Shown here piece after piece: positions 1 to 7,992 of a stretch of 64,000 nt of DNA. The stretch comes from Colwellia sp. C1TZA3 (lineage in GTDB: Bacteria > Pseudomonadota > Gammaproteobacteria > Enterobacterales > Alteromonadaceae). Every line of letters begins with the position of its first letter. Within the stretch, counting starts at the first letter, position 1. Below the pieces are notes generated by a model. That model ran no database searches. It was not told the DNA's origin and was given only the letters and a program-made list of their open reading frames with translations. The stretch is from NCBI RefSeq assembly GCF_007954265.1, contig NZ_VOLS01000004.1, forward strand, positions 1 through 64,000, written 5' to 3'. The position numbers and the translations under genes are program-made.

Positions 1-125
1 CGCAGGAAAAATAACTCAAGGTAAGGCGCTCGATTGAGCAATAGCTGGCTATTGGGATTGAGAGCAACACAGCATTGAGCTATTTTAACTAGTACAAGTG
101 AGCAATAACTTAATGGGATTGGTAT
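1..125 (+). repeat. Dispersed repeat family A, copy 1 (cut by window edge)
   Basis: Nearly identical to copies at 4927-5085, 8751-8909 and 28217-28375. Only the 3' 125 of about 159 bases are in the window. It ends with the family's right terminus AACTTAATGGGATTGGTAT. The core holds a 14-base palindrome, AATAGCTGGCTATT. It is non-coding and truncates the pseudogene that follows it. Confidence 0.9.
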
Positions 126-450
126 TAGTATCAACTTGCGGTTGATAAATTAGCGCAGGATAGGATGTTGAATTGGTTAAAATATGACATCGACAAAATT
201 TGAAATTTTCTGCGGCCATATTCTCATGCCATTTTACTTGCTTAAAATAGTGATAATAACGATTCAGGATAATTGCATGACAGTTAAATTGTGCATTTAT
301 TGTTGCGAGATAATATCCACTAAGATCCAAGCCCAGCGCTTGAAAAAATGGTAACTGTGCGCTAATAGTGCCTTGAAGGAATCAAGGGTCATTTGCACAG
401 CCCGACGCAACTCGATAGCCCTTGACCACGGTAAATTTATATATCGCCAT
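126..450 (-). pseudogene. Broken conserved hypothetical gene truncated by repeat A
   Basis: Read on the minus strand from ATG at 448-450, a frame starts MAIYKFTVVKGYRVASGCA, meets an in-frame TGA at 382-384 after 22 codons, and then stays open with protein-like sequence (GTISAQLPFFQALGLDL, then YYLATINAQF). The frame runs into repeat A at 125, so the 3' end is lost. The pattern of a G-x-V-A-S start, a GT and a later TIN motif recalls small conserved proteins of marine gammaproteobacteria. A remote similarity to the CTP-dependent riboflavin kinase fold is only a guess. Two lesions (stop codon and repeat insertion) make it non-functional. Confidence 0.6.
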
Positions 451-532
451 TTATGCCACTTTATTTAACTTGAGCCTGGCTCGCTGATCAAAGTAAAACT
501 GATTAGCTTAACTAAGTTCTGTGCTTATATCA

Positions 533-1753
533 CTAGTAAGGAGACTTAACTATTTCCCTAACAATTTGCTCAGCTACTTGATAGCTACCGTCAATATTAT
601 CGACATCTTTTAGCCCTAATGCTCGGGTGATAATGGGCAATACATGTATGTTCTCAAACGCAGCAATTTGCTTATTGCTGCTAAATGCAGGTCCAGTGGC
701 GATAAAAATAGCGTCAAGGTCTCGAAACGACTTTGGATCGTAACCATGTGTTTCTGCTTTTATGTTCGCCTTACCTTGAGTAAAAACATAGGATGGTAAG
801 GCTTCAATAATAACATTCGGTACTGCCGCTGTTTTTCGGTTTAAATGCCAGTGGGCTGGAAAATTAGGATATTGGTATACACTATATTGGGCGGGTTTAT
901 TCTCAGCTTGAGCATTAATAAATAACTGAACACTTTGCTGTAATTTAATCTCGCTATCGCTATATAAATATAATTGTGTAGCGCCATTAATAGCTTTCAC
1001 ACCATCGATAATATTTTCCTGCCATTTTATAACATGGTGTTTATTAATTTTAGTCATACCATGATCTGAAACAATCACTACATTAACCTTACCCTTAAAT
1101 TCTTGGTTAATTTGCTGGAAAAAATCCCCAAGTAAAGTATCAAGTTTGCTTATAGCGCCGATAAGTTGTGGAGAGTTTTCACCAAATTCATGCCCCGCAT
1201 CATCAACACTGGCAAAATAACCCGCAATAAAGTTTGGTCGTTTGGATTCAGGTAGGCGTAACCACGTCAGTATTTGCTCAAGTCTTTTTTTATTTGGGGT
1301 AAAATGCTTATAAGGATAATAATAACTTGCCGTTTTATTATCTATCGCTGTCTCGGATTCTGGCCAGAAATAAACTGCCGATTTATTGCCCTGCATTTCA
1401 TTGATATGCCAAAGCGGGTAAGCCGTTAACCAGCGAGCATCGTTTTTTCCATCACCAAATTTGTAATCTTTATCAATGTCGCGATGATAAAACGTATTAT
1501 GCACAATACCATGATTTATTGGATAGCGACCGGTGATAATACTTAAGTGATTTGGAAAGGTTTTACTTGGATAAACCGGTAACAAAGCTTTGGCACTAGT
1601 GCCCTGCTGCATGAGCGACATTAAGATTTTAGGTTGGTATTGTGCTATGTAACGTTGGGCAAAACCATCGATAGATAATAGCACTAGAGGCGTTTTAGCC
1701 CAGCTAACAAAGGATAAAAAACAGCCCAAAAGTATTAATGCTTTTAGATTCAT
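533..1753 (-). CDS. Type I phosphodiesterase/nucleotide pyrophosphatase (ENPP-like), exported
   Basis: A 406-aa protein with an N-terminal signal peptide (hydrophobic residues 4-17, then SWAK). It belongs to the alkaline-phosphatase superfamily ENPP branch: metal-binding Asp29 in LLSIDG, nucleophile Thr65 in SKTFPNH, then GRYPINHG, SVDDAGHEFG, VIVSDHGM and a late ETHGYDP. These are the expected two-metal ligands and active-site residues. Such enzymes cleave phosphodiester or pyrophosphate bonds of nucleotides outside the cytoplasm. It stands alone on the minus strand. The exact substrate cannot be read from sequence. Confidence 0.88.
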   Translation of the reverse strand: MNLKALILLGCFLSFVSWAKTPLVLLSIDGFAQRYIAQYQPKILMSLMQQGTSAKALLPVYPSKTFPNHLSIITGRYPINHGIVHNTFYHRDIDKDYKFGDGKNDARWLTAYPLWHINEMQGNKSAVYFWPESETAIDNKTASYYYPYKHFTPNKKRLEQILTWLRLPESKRPNFIAGYFASVDDAGHEFGENSPQLIGAISKLDTLLGDFFQQINQEFKGKVNVVIVSDHGMTKINKHHVIKWQENIIDGVKAINGATQLYLYSDSEIKLQQSVQLFINAQAENKPAQYSVYQYPNFPAHWHLNRKTAAVPNVIIEALPSYVFTQGKANIKAETHGYDPKSFRDLDAIFIATGPAFSSNKQIAAFENIHVLPIITRALGLKDVDNIDGSYQVAEQIVREIVKSPY

Positions 1754-1892
1754 TCGTCACAACCAGATTAAGTACACTTTAATTATAGGCTGTGTAAGAT
1801 AAATTAATAACTCATTTTTTACAAGCGACTAACTGACGCTTGGTGTCTTAACTTTATGTGACTGAATATTTCACTCAGCCTATTTTAGCGAT

Positions 1893-1933
1893 AAAACAAC
1901 TAACGCAGGTTAATGCCATGCGTTAGTTGTTTT
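1893..1933 (-). terminator. Long hairpin terminator after the phosphoribosyltransferase gene
   Basis: A perfect 15-bp stem (AAAACAACTAACGCA against TGCGTTAGTTGTTTT) with an 11-base loop. Runs of A and T at the stem ends make it usable from both strands. It lies 17 bases past the stop of the gene ending at 1951. Confidence 0.8.
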
Positions 1934-1950
1934 AACTGATAAAATAAGTT

Positions 1951-2508
1951 TTATTCAAATAAGTCTAAAATATTGACCAAATCTTTTTTACCATGGGCTA
2001 TTTCATCAGGTGTTAAACCTGACAATTCATGTGGAAAAACTAACCATTCTGTTGATTCATGGATATAATAATCAGGCACTAAATCCACTTTAGAATTTGT
2101 TGGTTTATACCAAGGACATGCGATCCTGACATCTTTTGGCATATTATTGCGGGTTAACTTTTTCATTTGAGCTATTAATGCTTCAATACTTCGACCAGAA
2201 TCAAAAACATCATCAACAATTAACAACCCGTCATCGGCATTGGCATTTTCAATAATATAATGTAAACCGTGTACTTTAATTTCTTTGCTTTGTTGGTTTA
2301 TACCGTAATAAGAAGATGTGCGAACCGCTATATGGTCAGTTTCTACTTCTTTAAAGTCAAAGTATTCTTGTACTGCAATGCCAATAGGTGCACCACCGCG
2401 CCAAATTCCAACAATAAATTGTGGTCTAAAACCGTCTTCAAAAACCTTCGCGGCAACACGAAATGAATCTTCAAGCAACTCTTGCGCTGTTATAAATCGC
2501 TTTTCCAT
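1951..2508 (-). CDS. Purine phosphoribosyltransferase (hypoxanthine/xanthine-guanine type)
   Basis: A 185-aa cytoplasmic type I phosphoribosyltransferase. The PRPP-binding loop is LLIVDDVFDSGRS at residues 95-107, and the substrate-side WRGGAPIG lies near residues 36-43. The fold and length match purine salvage enzymes that join hypoxanthine, xanthine or guanine to PRPP. A C-terminal segment with PWYKP and a conserved STEWLVFPHE is typical of the Hpt/Gpt-like subgroup of marine gammaproteobacteria. Base preference cannot be decided here, so no symbol is given. It is monocistronic, with a strong hairpin downstream. Confidence 0.85.
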   Translation of the reverse strand: MEKRFITAQELLEDSFRVAAKVFEDGFRPQFIVGIWRGGAPIGIAVQEYFDFKEVETDHIAVRTSSYYGINQQSKEIKVHGLHYIIENANADDGLLIVDDVFDSGRSIEALIAQMKKLTRNNMPKDVRIACPWYKPTNSKVDLVPDYYIHESTEWLVFPHELSGLTPDEIAHGKKDLVNILDLFE

Positions 2509-2668
2509 TGATGAGCTAACCTCATTTAATTAATTTTTTGACTGAGCAACATTATAACGTGTTTTTTGCTGGCCTGAGTAGCCCCGTTGAATTATTTATA
2601 TATTTTGATCAATAAAACTTTATTTTTAAATACTTTGGCCGTAATAACATTGGTGCCAGATTCATAGG

Positions 2669-2959
2669 CTAAATTGATGTTTTCTGGGCTAAAAAATGCT
2701 CAAGGAGCTTGGTGGCTTTTTTACGAACATCACACTCTAAACTAATACTTTTTGCCATAGTTTTCATCTCTGCACTTAGGGCGAATATTTCAATTTCAGT
2801 TTCGATTGAAATAACTTTATAGCCATTAAATTTGTCATCTAAAAATTTACTCGCCTGATTATCACCCAGGTGATGATTTTGTAATATATTACCCGATTGA
2901 CAGCCAGCTAATACAACAAACGTTATGCCTAGATAACAAAATATCAGTCGTTGTTTCAT
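2669..2959 (-). CDS. Small hypothetical lipoprotein
   Basis: A 96-aa protein with a clear lipobox, VVLAGC, with the lipidated Cys at residue 20 after a hydrophobic signal sequence. The mature part is about 76 residues, charged, and shows no motif I recognise. It is expected to be anchored in a membrane facing the periplasm. There is no operon partner: a repeat lies upstream and the phosphoribosyltransferase gene lies downstream. Function unknown. Confidence 0.7.
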   Translation of the reverse strand: MKQRLIFCYLGITFVVLAGCQSGNILQNHHLGDNQASKFLDDKFNGYKVISIETEIEIFALSAEMKTMAKSISLECDVRKKATKLLEHFLAQKTSI

Positions 2960-3009
2960 CTACACTCCAAAACAATCTCAAATCCAGATATACTTTAAGC
3001 ATATTACTT

Positions 3010-3171
3010 ATACCAAGTTGATTAATTACCTGCTCATTTTTAATGGTTAAAATGAATAACTACAGTGTTATAAAATTTATAAGGTGAATAACTACTGACT
3101 AAATTTTATGCCTTGTATTTATCCATTTTTCCTCATGAAAAAGTAGATCACTTAATTAATCAAATTGGTAT
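3010..3171 (-). repeat. Dispersed repeat family B, copy 1
   Basis: A 162-bp element in reverse orientation, nearly identical to copies at 4764-4925, 26774-26935 and 28456-28617. The termini form an imperfect inverted repeat (ATACCAAGTTGATTAATTA against TTAATTAATCAAATTGGTAT). It has no open frame. It occupies most of the gap upstream of the next gene. Confidence 0.9.
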
Positions 3172-3354
3172 TATTATGATTTTTAGACGCTTTTTTAACC
3201 CGATATTAATAAAAATCACACTTTATTAATATCGGTCATCGCTATATTGAGTCGCCACTTTAAAGTGTTACGCACTAATTGGATAAGTAATTTTTTTTAT
3301 TCCCTGCTATGCTGCGCTTTAATTAACTTGCTAAATTTTATTGGTTTCACATTT

Positions 3355-4251
3355 ATGAAAAAAACACTGGCCGGATTTTTTACCGGAAGTGCTATTGCCG
3401 TTATCATAATCATAGCGACCACGAGCTATCAGTTATATAAGAACAAATATGCCACCATTGACCCTCAACTGAACGAAATATCAGGTATTGAGTTTGATAA
3501 AAGCAATAAACTTTGGGCCATTAATGATGGTGGCGACCAGGCAAAATTATACCAGCTCAATAGAACTGGTGGTATTGATAGAGCAATAACCGTCACTAAC
3601 GCTAAAAATATTGACTGGGAAGATATGACTCAAGATGACTTTGGTCATTTTTTTTTAGGCGACTTTGGTAATAATGATAATCTACGTAAGTGGTTAACAA
3701 TATATAAAATTGAAAACCCCATCGATATAAAAGGTGAAACAACGCAGGCAGAAATCATTAAATTTAAATACCCTGAACACACCAGTTTCCCACCTAAAGC
3801 CCATGAAATGGAGTTTGATGTGGAAGCTTTCGTTTTTTATGAAAATTACCTTTATCTATTTACCAAAAACCGCACAGTACCTTTTAATGGGATAACTAGT
3901 TTATATAAAATTGGCGATCATGCCGCTAATTATGATGCAGAAAAAATAAGTAAATTTAAAACCTGCACTATTGCCGAAAAACTTTGTTGGATAACCTCCG
4001 CCGCTTTAAGTCCAAGTAAGAAAAAATTAGTACTGCTGGACTCGCAACGCATTTGGCTGTTTGAAAATTGGCAAGGAGATGACTTTTTCTCTGGTGATAG
4101 GTATCGTATTGATTTAGGTATTGTTACGCAAAAAGAAGCGATTACCTTTCTTGATGAAGACGTTGTTGTGTTTACTGACGAAGAGTTTTTCGGCATTGGC
4201 AGGAACGCCTACGAGATAGACCTTAATGATGTCGAAAAACATAAATTTTAA
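3355..4251 (+). CDS. Membrane-anchored hypothetical protein with a beta-propeller-like domain
   Basis: Taken from ATG 3355 (298 aa). The frame is open back to 3247, but the upstream part lacks an ATG and a convincing start. Residues about 5-25 form a hydrophobic N-terminal anchor. The rest has the rhythm of a beta-propeller: EISGIEF, LWAINDGGD, KLYQLNRTG, DWEDMTQDD, FFLGDFGNND, DVEAFVFYENYLYLFTK. Similar proteins are usually annotated as WD40-like or hypothetical. It is predicted to face the periplasm. No catalytic motif was recognised. It is monocistronic, in a repeat-rich neighbourhood. Confidence 0.7.
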   Translation: MKKTLAGFFTGSAIAVIIIIATTSYQLYKNKYATIDPQLNEISGIEFDKSNKLWAINDGGDQAKLYQLNRTGGIDRAITVTNAKNIDWEDMTQDDFGHFFLGDFGNNDNLRKWLTIYKIENPIDIKGETTQAEIIKFKYPEHTSFPPKAHEMEFDVEAFVFYENYLYLFTKNRTVPFNGITSLYKIGDHAANYDAEKISKFKTCTIAEKLCWITSAALSPSKKKLVLLDSQRIWLFENWQGDDFFSGDRYRIDLGIVTQKEAITFLDEDVVVFTDEEFFGIGRNAYEIDLNDVEKHKF

Positions 4252-4336
4252 GCTTTTATTGCTCAATTTTAAGGCTTAAAACTTTAGTACAATTGTCATT
4301 AAAATAATGCGTTGGCTGAGATAACAGCCAATTAAT

Positions 4337-4393
4337 ACAAGTAAAAATTATAGCGTTAAACAAGTAAAAATTATAGCGTTAAACAAGTAAAAA
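4337..4393. repeat. 23-bp tandem repeat, about 2.5 units
   Basis: The unit starts ACAAGTAAAAATTATAGCGT and is exact at 4337-4359 and 4360-4382, with a partial third copy to 4393. It is intergenic with no coding role. Confidence 0.85.
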
Positions 4394-4527
4394 TAGGCTT
4401 GGCTTTTGCCCTATTCGCGCTGCCTTCAAAACCACCCCACTGCGTGGCTTATTTACTCTTAGATCTCACCATGACAATAAAGTTATTTTACATGCTTGCG
4501 CTAATACTTTTCCTCAGCAAACTAGCC

Positions 4528-4559
4528 GATAGCTACTGTCACCATTAACAGTAGCTATC
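4528..4559. terminator. 12-bp perfect hairpin in the 4252-5135 gene-free stretch
   Basis: GATAGCTACTGT pairs perfectly with ACAGTAGCTATC around an 8-base loop. No clear T-run follows, so its terminator role is uncertain. Just upstream, 4471-4548 encodes a 25-codon signal-peptide-like frame (MTIKLFYMLALILFLSKLAD) that stops inside the hairpin. It may be the remnant of a secreted-protein gene, but has no convincing ribosome-binding site. The rest of 4252-5135 is repeats. Confidence 0.45.
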
Positions 4560-4601
4560 AGCAAGACTTAATATTGTATTTTGATAAAAACGCAGGTTAG
4601 A

Positions 4602-4667
4602 GCAATTTGATTAATTAAATGTTCTACTTTTTTATCAGAGACAAGGGATTAATACACAACTTGGTAT
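4602..4667 (+). repeat. Short degenerate copy of repeat family B
   Basis: It starts CAATTTGATTAATTAAATG and ends ACAACTTGGTAT, matching both B termini, but the centre is deleted so only about 66 bases remain. Confidence 0.55.
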
Positions 4668-4763
4668 TGATGACACCTTATTAAAACTTCCTGAGTGATG
4701 AGCGCTAGAAACCCACAAATTCAGTACCTTTTGAATAAACACTGCTATGTAAAATAATGCGTT

Positions 4764-4925
4764 ATACCAATTTGATTAATTAAGTGATCTACTTTTTCAT
4801 GAGGAAAAAGGGATAAATACAAGGCATAAAATTTAGTCAGTAGTTATTCACCTTATAAATTTTATAACGCTGTAGTTATTCATTTTAACCATTAAAAATG
4901 AGCAGGTAATTAATCAACTTGGTAT
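4764..4925 (+). repeat. Dispersed repeat family B, copy 2
   Basis: A full 162-bp copy in forward orientation, with termini ATACCAATTTGATTAATTA and TAATTAATCAACTTGGTAT. It is followed by a single T and then directly by a family A copy. Confidence 0.9.
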
Positions 4926-4926
4926 T

Positions 4927-5085
4927 ATACCAGTTCCATTAAGTTTGTGATCTTGTTGTGCGCAGGAAAAATAATTCAAGGTAAGGCGCTCGATTGAGCA
5001 ATAGCTGGCTATTGGGAGTGAGAGCAACACAGCATTGAGCTATTTTAACTAGTACAAGTGAGCAATAACTTAATGGGATTGGTAT
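4927..5085 (+). repeat. Dispersed repeat family A, copy 2
   Basis: A full 159-bp copy with terminal inverted repeats (ATACCAGTTCCATTAAGTTT against AACTTAATGGGATTGGTAT). It ends 50 bases before the fpr start and so may contribute to the fpr upstream region. Confidence 0.9.
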
Positions 5086-5135
5086 TAGTTCTATAGTTAG
5101 GCATATAATGATAAAACTAACAGGAGAGCAATATA

Positions 5136-5906
5136 ATGATGAAACTCGATGGCTTTGCTAAAGGTGAAATTATTAACTACAAACCGTGGACTAATAATGA
5201 ATTCTCTATCACGGTAAAAGCCGAGATTGGGCCTTATGTTGCAGGGCAATTTACTAAATTGGCCCTACCAGATGAAAATGGTAACTGGCTCAGACGCGCC
5301 TATTCATTTGTTAACTCACCAAATCATAGCCCAGGTGCAAATGTTATGGAGTTTCTGATAATAGATGTTCCAGAGGGCAATTTGAGCCCAAAACTTGCCC
5401 AGCTTCATCTGGGTGATGTTATTTATGTTGGTGACAAACCCAGTGGCTTTATGACATTAGATGAAATCCCTGAAACAGTGACTAACCTGTGGTTACTTGC
5501 CACGGGTACCGCTATTGGGCCATTTCTTTCAATATTAGCCGAAAAACGAACCAAAATACGATTTGATAACGTTATATTAGTCCATGCCGTTCGCACCCAA
5601 CAAGAATTAGTCTATCAAGCATTAATCGCAAACTTACAACAAGCCTATGCAGGAAAACTAAGTTATCTACCAATAGTTTCTCGTGAAAAAAATCCCAATA
5701 TAATGTCAGGGCGAATTCCGGCCTTATTAAAAGATGGTAGCTTAATGCAAGCAGTAAAATTAACACCCGACAAGCAAAATAGTTTTTTCTATTTATGTGG
5801 CAATCCAGCAATGGTACATGACACACGAGATGTATTACTTGAGCTAGGCTTTCAAAAGCACTTAAGACGTGCTTCAGGGAATTTTAGTTTTGAAAACTAT
5901 TGGTAG
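5136..5906 (+). CDS. fpr: Ferredoxin/flavodoxin-NADP reductase
   Basis: A 256-aa FAD enzyme that moves electrons between NADPH and ferredoxin or flavodoxin in the cytoplasm. The FAD-binding RRAYS motif is at residues 53-57. The NADP-binding start LLATGTAIGPFLS lies near residues 120-132. The C-terminus ends GNFSFENYW with a terminal aromatic residue, like the family. An AGGAG at 5122-5126 sits well spaced before ATG 5136 (the second Met follows directly). It is monocistronic. Length and motifs match E. coli Fpr. Confidence 0.93.
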   Translation: MMKLDGFAKGEIINYKPWTNNEFSITVKAEIGPYVAGQFTKLALPDENGNWLRRAYSFVNSPNHSPGANVMEFLIIDVPEGNLSPKLAQLHLGDVIYVGDKPSGFMTLDEIPETVTNLWLLATGTAIGPFLSILAEKRTKIRFDNVILVHAVRTQQELVYQALIANLQQAYAGKLSYLPIVSREKNPNIMSGRIPALLKDGSLMQAVKLTPDKQNSFFYLCGNPAMVHDTRDVLLELGFQKHLRRASGNFSFENYW

Positions 5907-6048
5907 TTGCTTACTCAGCATCTCTAAAAAGGGTAAAGCCTGAAAATGACAATTTTTTCATCTATTTATGTAACTCTTCTTAATATAAAAATAAATTTTT
6001 CACTACATACCACGATTAAACGCTAAATTTAATTGGGTAAGCCTCTGG

Positions 6049-6086
6049 TTCAACAGCGATAAACAAGCTTATTTATCGCTGTTGAA
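6049..6086 (+). terminator. 15-bp hairpin downstream of fpr
   Basis: TTCAACAGCGATAAA pairs with TTTATCGCTGTTGAA around an 8-base loop, about 140 bases past the fpr stop. No strong T-run follows, so it may be a processing or weak termination hairpin. Confidence 0.55.
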
Positions 6087-6404
6087 TCGTCAACTTTATT
6101 AGTCAGTTTTTAGCATCTTCTAATGATCTTATCCTGTGCTAATTCAAGCCAAAATTCACCAGTAAAAGCAAATAAAAAATATTATATAGCCCCGCACCAT
6201 ATAGCCTGGCATTAAAGACTTAGCAGTAAAATTATTTATCAGCGCTCAAGTTATTTCACTACATGCTGCATCCAATAACTCTATAGATAACATTTTTAAA
6301 TATCCAATTTTATTAAAAACATAATGAAAAAAGCCAATGATAAAAAAGATAAACTCGGTTGATAAACAATATTACGGTAAGTGAATAATCACACCTTTAA
6401 TCTA

Positions 6405-6536
6405 TGGAGTTATCAGGGTTGCTTTTATTTAGCCAAAAGGAGTTACCAGAGTTGTAATTTAATTGCCCCAGGTAACTCCGAGGGTTACCTGAACATTTAC
6501 AAATGGCGTTATCGAGGTTATGCTTGATAAAGCAAA
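6405..6536. repeat. Degenerate 33-bp-period repeat array upstream of the HicB-like gene
   Basis: Related blocks start at 6405 (TGGAGTTATCAGGGTTGC), 6438 (AGGAGTTACCAGAGTTGT), 6471 (GGTAACTCCGAGGGTTAC) and 6504 (TGGCGTTATCGAGGTTAT), exactly 33 bp apart. The third block holds a 7-bp inverted repeat, AGGTAAC and GTTACCT. The array ends over the start region of the ribbon-helix-helix protein gene, so it could be its operator array. The preceding 6087-6404 shows no gene. Confidence 0.6.
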
Positions 6537-6552
6537 GATAAAGGACAAAGTT

Positions 6553-6969
6553 ATGAAATATCCAGTCTTGGTTTTACGCAATAATGACAATAATAATTAC
6601 CTATTTTCAATTGTTGATTTACCGGGTTGCCAGGTAAAAGCAGCGACTATGGACGAGGGCTTTTTATTATTAAATACCGCCATGATTTCACACTTAAATA
6701 TATTGGTTGAATACGGCGAAAAAGTGCCACCAGCAAAAACTATTGAAGAGCATATGTTGTTGTCTACTGCCACCTCACCTATTTGGGCTATGCTTGATTT
6801 TGACATTGTCCCCTACATGGGCAAAAGCCATAAAATCAATGTAACCCTACCTGAACTATTGATAAAACAAATTGATGATCGGGTGGCTAAATCTTCAAAT
6901 TACAAAACACGTTCTGGCTTTATCGCCATCGCTTGTTTAACCGAGCTAGTTAATACTAAACACAACTAA
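6553..6969 (+). CDS. Orphan HicB-family antitoxin-like regulator
   Basis: A 138-aa protein from ATG 6553, chosen because AAGGA at 6539-6543 is well placed; the frame also has ATG at 6520. Residues 1-60 have the HicB fold signature (MKYPVLVLRNNDNN, then DLPGCQVKAATMDEGF). The C-terminal part (KINVTLPELLIKQIDD, then SGFIAIACLTELV) is a ribbon-helix-helix DNA-binding domain. HicB proteins normally neutralise a small HicA mRNA interferase. No HicA-like frame is visible on either side, so this is an orphan, perhaps acting as an autoregulated repressor. The 33-bp-period repeats immediately upstream support DNA binding near its own promoter. Confidence 0.82.
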   Translation: MKYPVLVLRNNDNNNYLFSIVDLPGCQVKAATMDEGFLLLNTAMISHLNILVEYGEKVPPAKTIEEHMLLSTATSPIWAMLDFDIVPYMGKSHKINVTLPELLIKQIDDRVAKSSNYKTRSGFIAIACLTELVNTKHN

Positions 6970-6971
6970 AC

Positions 6972-6996
6972 GACCTCAAGCTAACCGTTTGAGGTC
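6972..6996 (+). terminator. Hairpin after the HicB-like gene
   Basis: GACCTCAA pairs with TTGAGGTC around a 9-base loop, directly after the stop codon. The following T-tract is weak. Confidence 0.5.
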
Positions 6997-7103
6997 CTTG
7001 TCCTCGCCGAATTATATTGAGTAGTAAAATCAGTAATAGTTAAAGCTCTCCTTATAAATCAAGCGACATAATACCATTTAATTAATTGAAAAGGCTAAAA
7101 AAA

Positions 7104-7847
7104 GTGACTATTGAAGATTCAAACTTACTACTACTAAGTAGCTCTCGTGTTGGCAATACAGCCTATTTACAACATGCATTAGCCTTGATAAAGGCAAAGC
7201 TTACGGGTGTTACTGAATTATTATTTATTCCTTATGCTGGTGTAACAGTAAATTACGATGACTACACGGCAATGGTGCAAAATGCATTAATTGAGCTAGG
7301 CATTAAAGTAACGGGTATTCATCAGTATGCTGACCCGGTTAGCGCAATTAATGCTGCGCCAGCAATAGCGGTTGGTGGTGGCAATACTTTTCATTTATTG
7401 CATCAGTTATATCAAAATAAGTTAATTAGACCTATTCAAAGTAAAGTAGCACAAGGTATGCCCTACATTGGCTGGAGTGCAGGATCAAATATTGCGGGAC
7501 TTTCTATTCGCACAACAAATGATATGCCGATTATTGAACCTGAAAGTTTTAATGCTCTGCAATTGGTTGATTTTCAATTAAATCCACACTATACCGACTA
7601 CAACCCTCCAGGTCATAATGGCGAAACTCGTGCACAACGTTTAGCCGAATTTATGGTGCTAAATCCGGATACACCCATTGTCGCTATTGTCGAAGGAACG
7701 GCGTTAGACATTAAGCAAAATACCATTAAGTTAGTCTCGGGCTTATCTGATATAAAGGACTCAACAACTGCAGCTAATGGATTTTTATTTAAGGCGGGTA
7801 AAAAAGAAGTTATCGCGACTGAAGATAACTTAGATTATCTCTTATAA
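7104..7847 (+). CDS. pepE: Peptidase E (alpha-aspartyl dipeptidase)
   Basis: A 247-aa S51-family serine peptidase that cleaves dipeptides with N-terminal aspartate. The nucleophile Ser125 lies in [19 protein letters not shown] and [12 protein letters not shown] match E. coli PepE closely. GTG 7104 is taken as the start because homologues begin just before LLLLSSS; the frame extends to TTG 7086, but that adds only a lysine-rich leader. The upstream 7071-7088 resembles a repeat B terminus. It is monocistronic and cytoplasmic. Confidence 0.9.
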   Translation: MTIEDSNLLLLSSSRVGNTAYLQHALALIKAKLTGVTELLFIPYAGVTVNYDDYTAMVQNALIELGIKVTGIHQYADPVSAINAAPAIAVGGGNTFHLLHQLYQNKLIRPIQSKVAQGMPYIGWSAGSNIAGLSIRTTNDMPIIEPESFNALQLVDFQLNPHYTDYNPPGHNGETRAQRLAEFMVLNPDTPIVAIVEGTALDIKQNTIKLVSGLSDIKDSTTAANGFLFKAGKKEVIATEDNLDYLL

Positions 7848-7871
7848 GTTTTGTAACTTATAAAGGCGATA

Positions 7872-7992
7872 TAACAAATAGCCCCTGATTAAAAGACTAA
7901 AAATTTTGGGCTAAAATATGAGCGAAGAAATAGCCCACTGTTTTATTACTGTTTAAATGACTGGTATGTTTCTTTTCTTTTAACGAGTTATT
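7872..7992 (-). other. Possible degenerate attC site ending the second cassette
   Basis: On the minus strand it begins at the stop codon of the broken cassette gene (TAACTCGTTAAAAG) and ends TTTGTTATA. The outer arms share TAAC and TTAAAAGA when one is reverse-complemented. The centre has a GGGCTA/TAGCCC hairpin around CTTCGCTC, as attC sites often do. Arm spacing is unusual, so this is weaker than the site at 8274-8362. Confidence 0.35.

Noticed and set aside
3247-3354. Longer start for the propeller-like membrane protein
   Set aside because: The 36-residue extension begins at TTG without a ribosome-binding site and adds a second hydrophobic stretch; ATG 3355 gives a normal anchor.
6405-6536. 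Possible CRISPR array (33-bp period)
   Set aside because: The units are contiguous, degenerate and have no unique spacers; only four blocks and no cas genes nearby.
6087-6552. hicA toxin gene upstream of the HicB-like gene
   Set aside because: No frame with the HicA double-stranded-RNA-binding-like pattern or suitable length was found on either strand.
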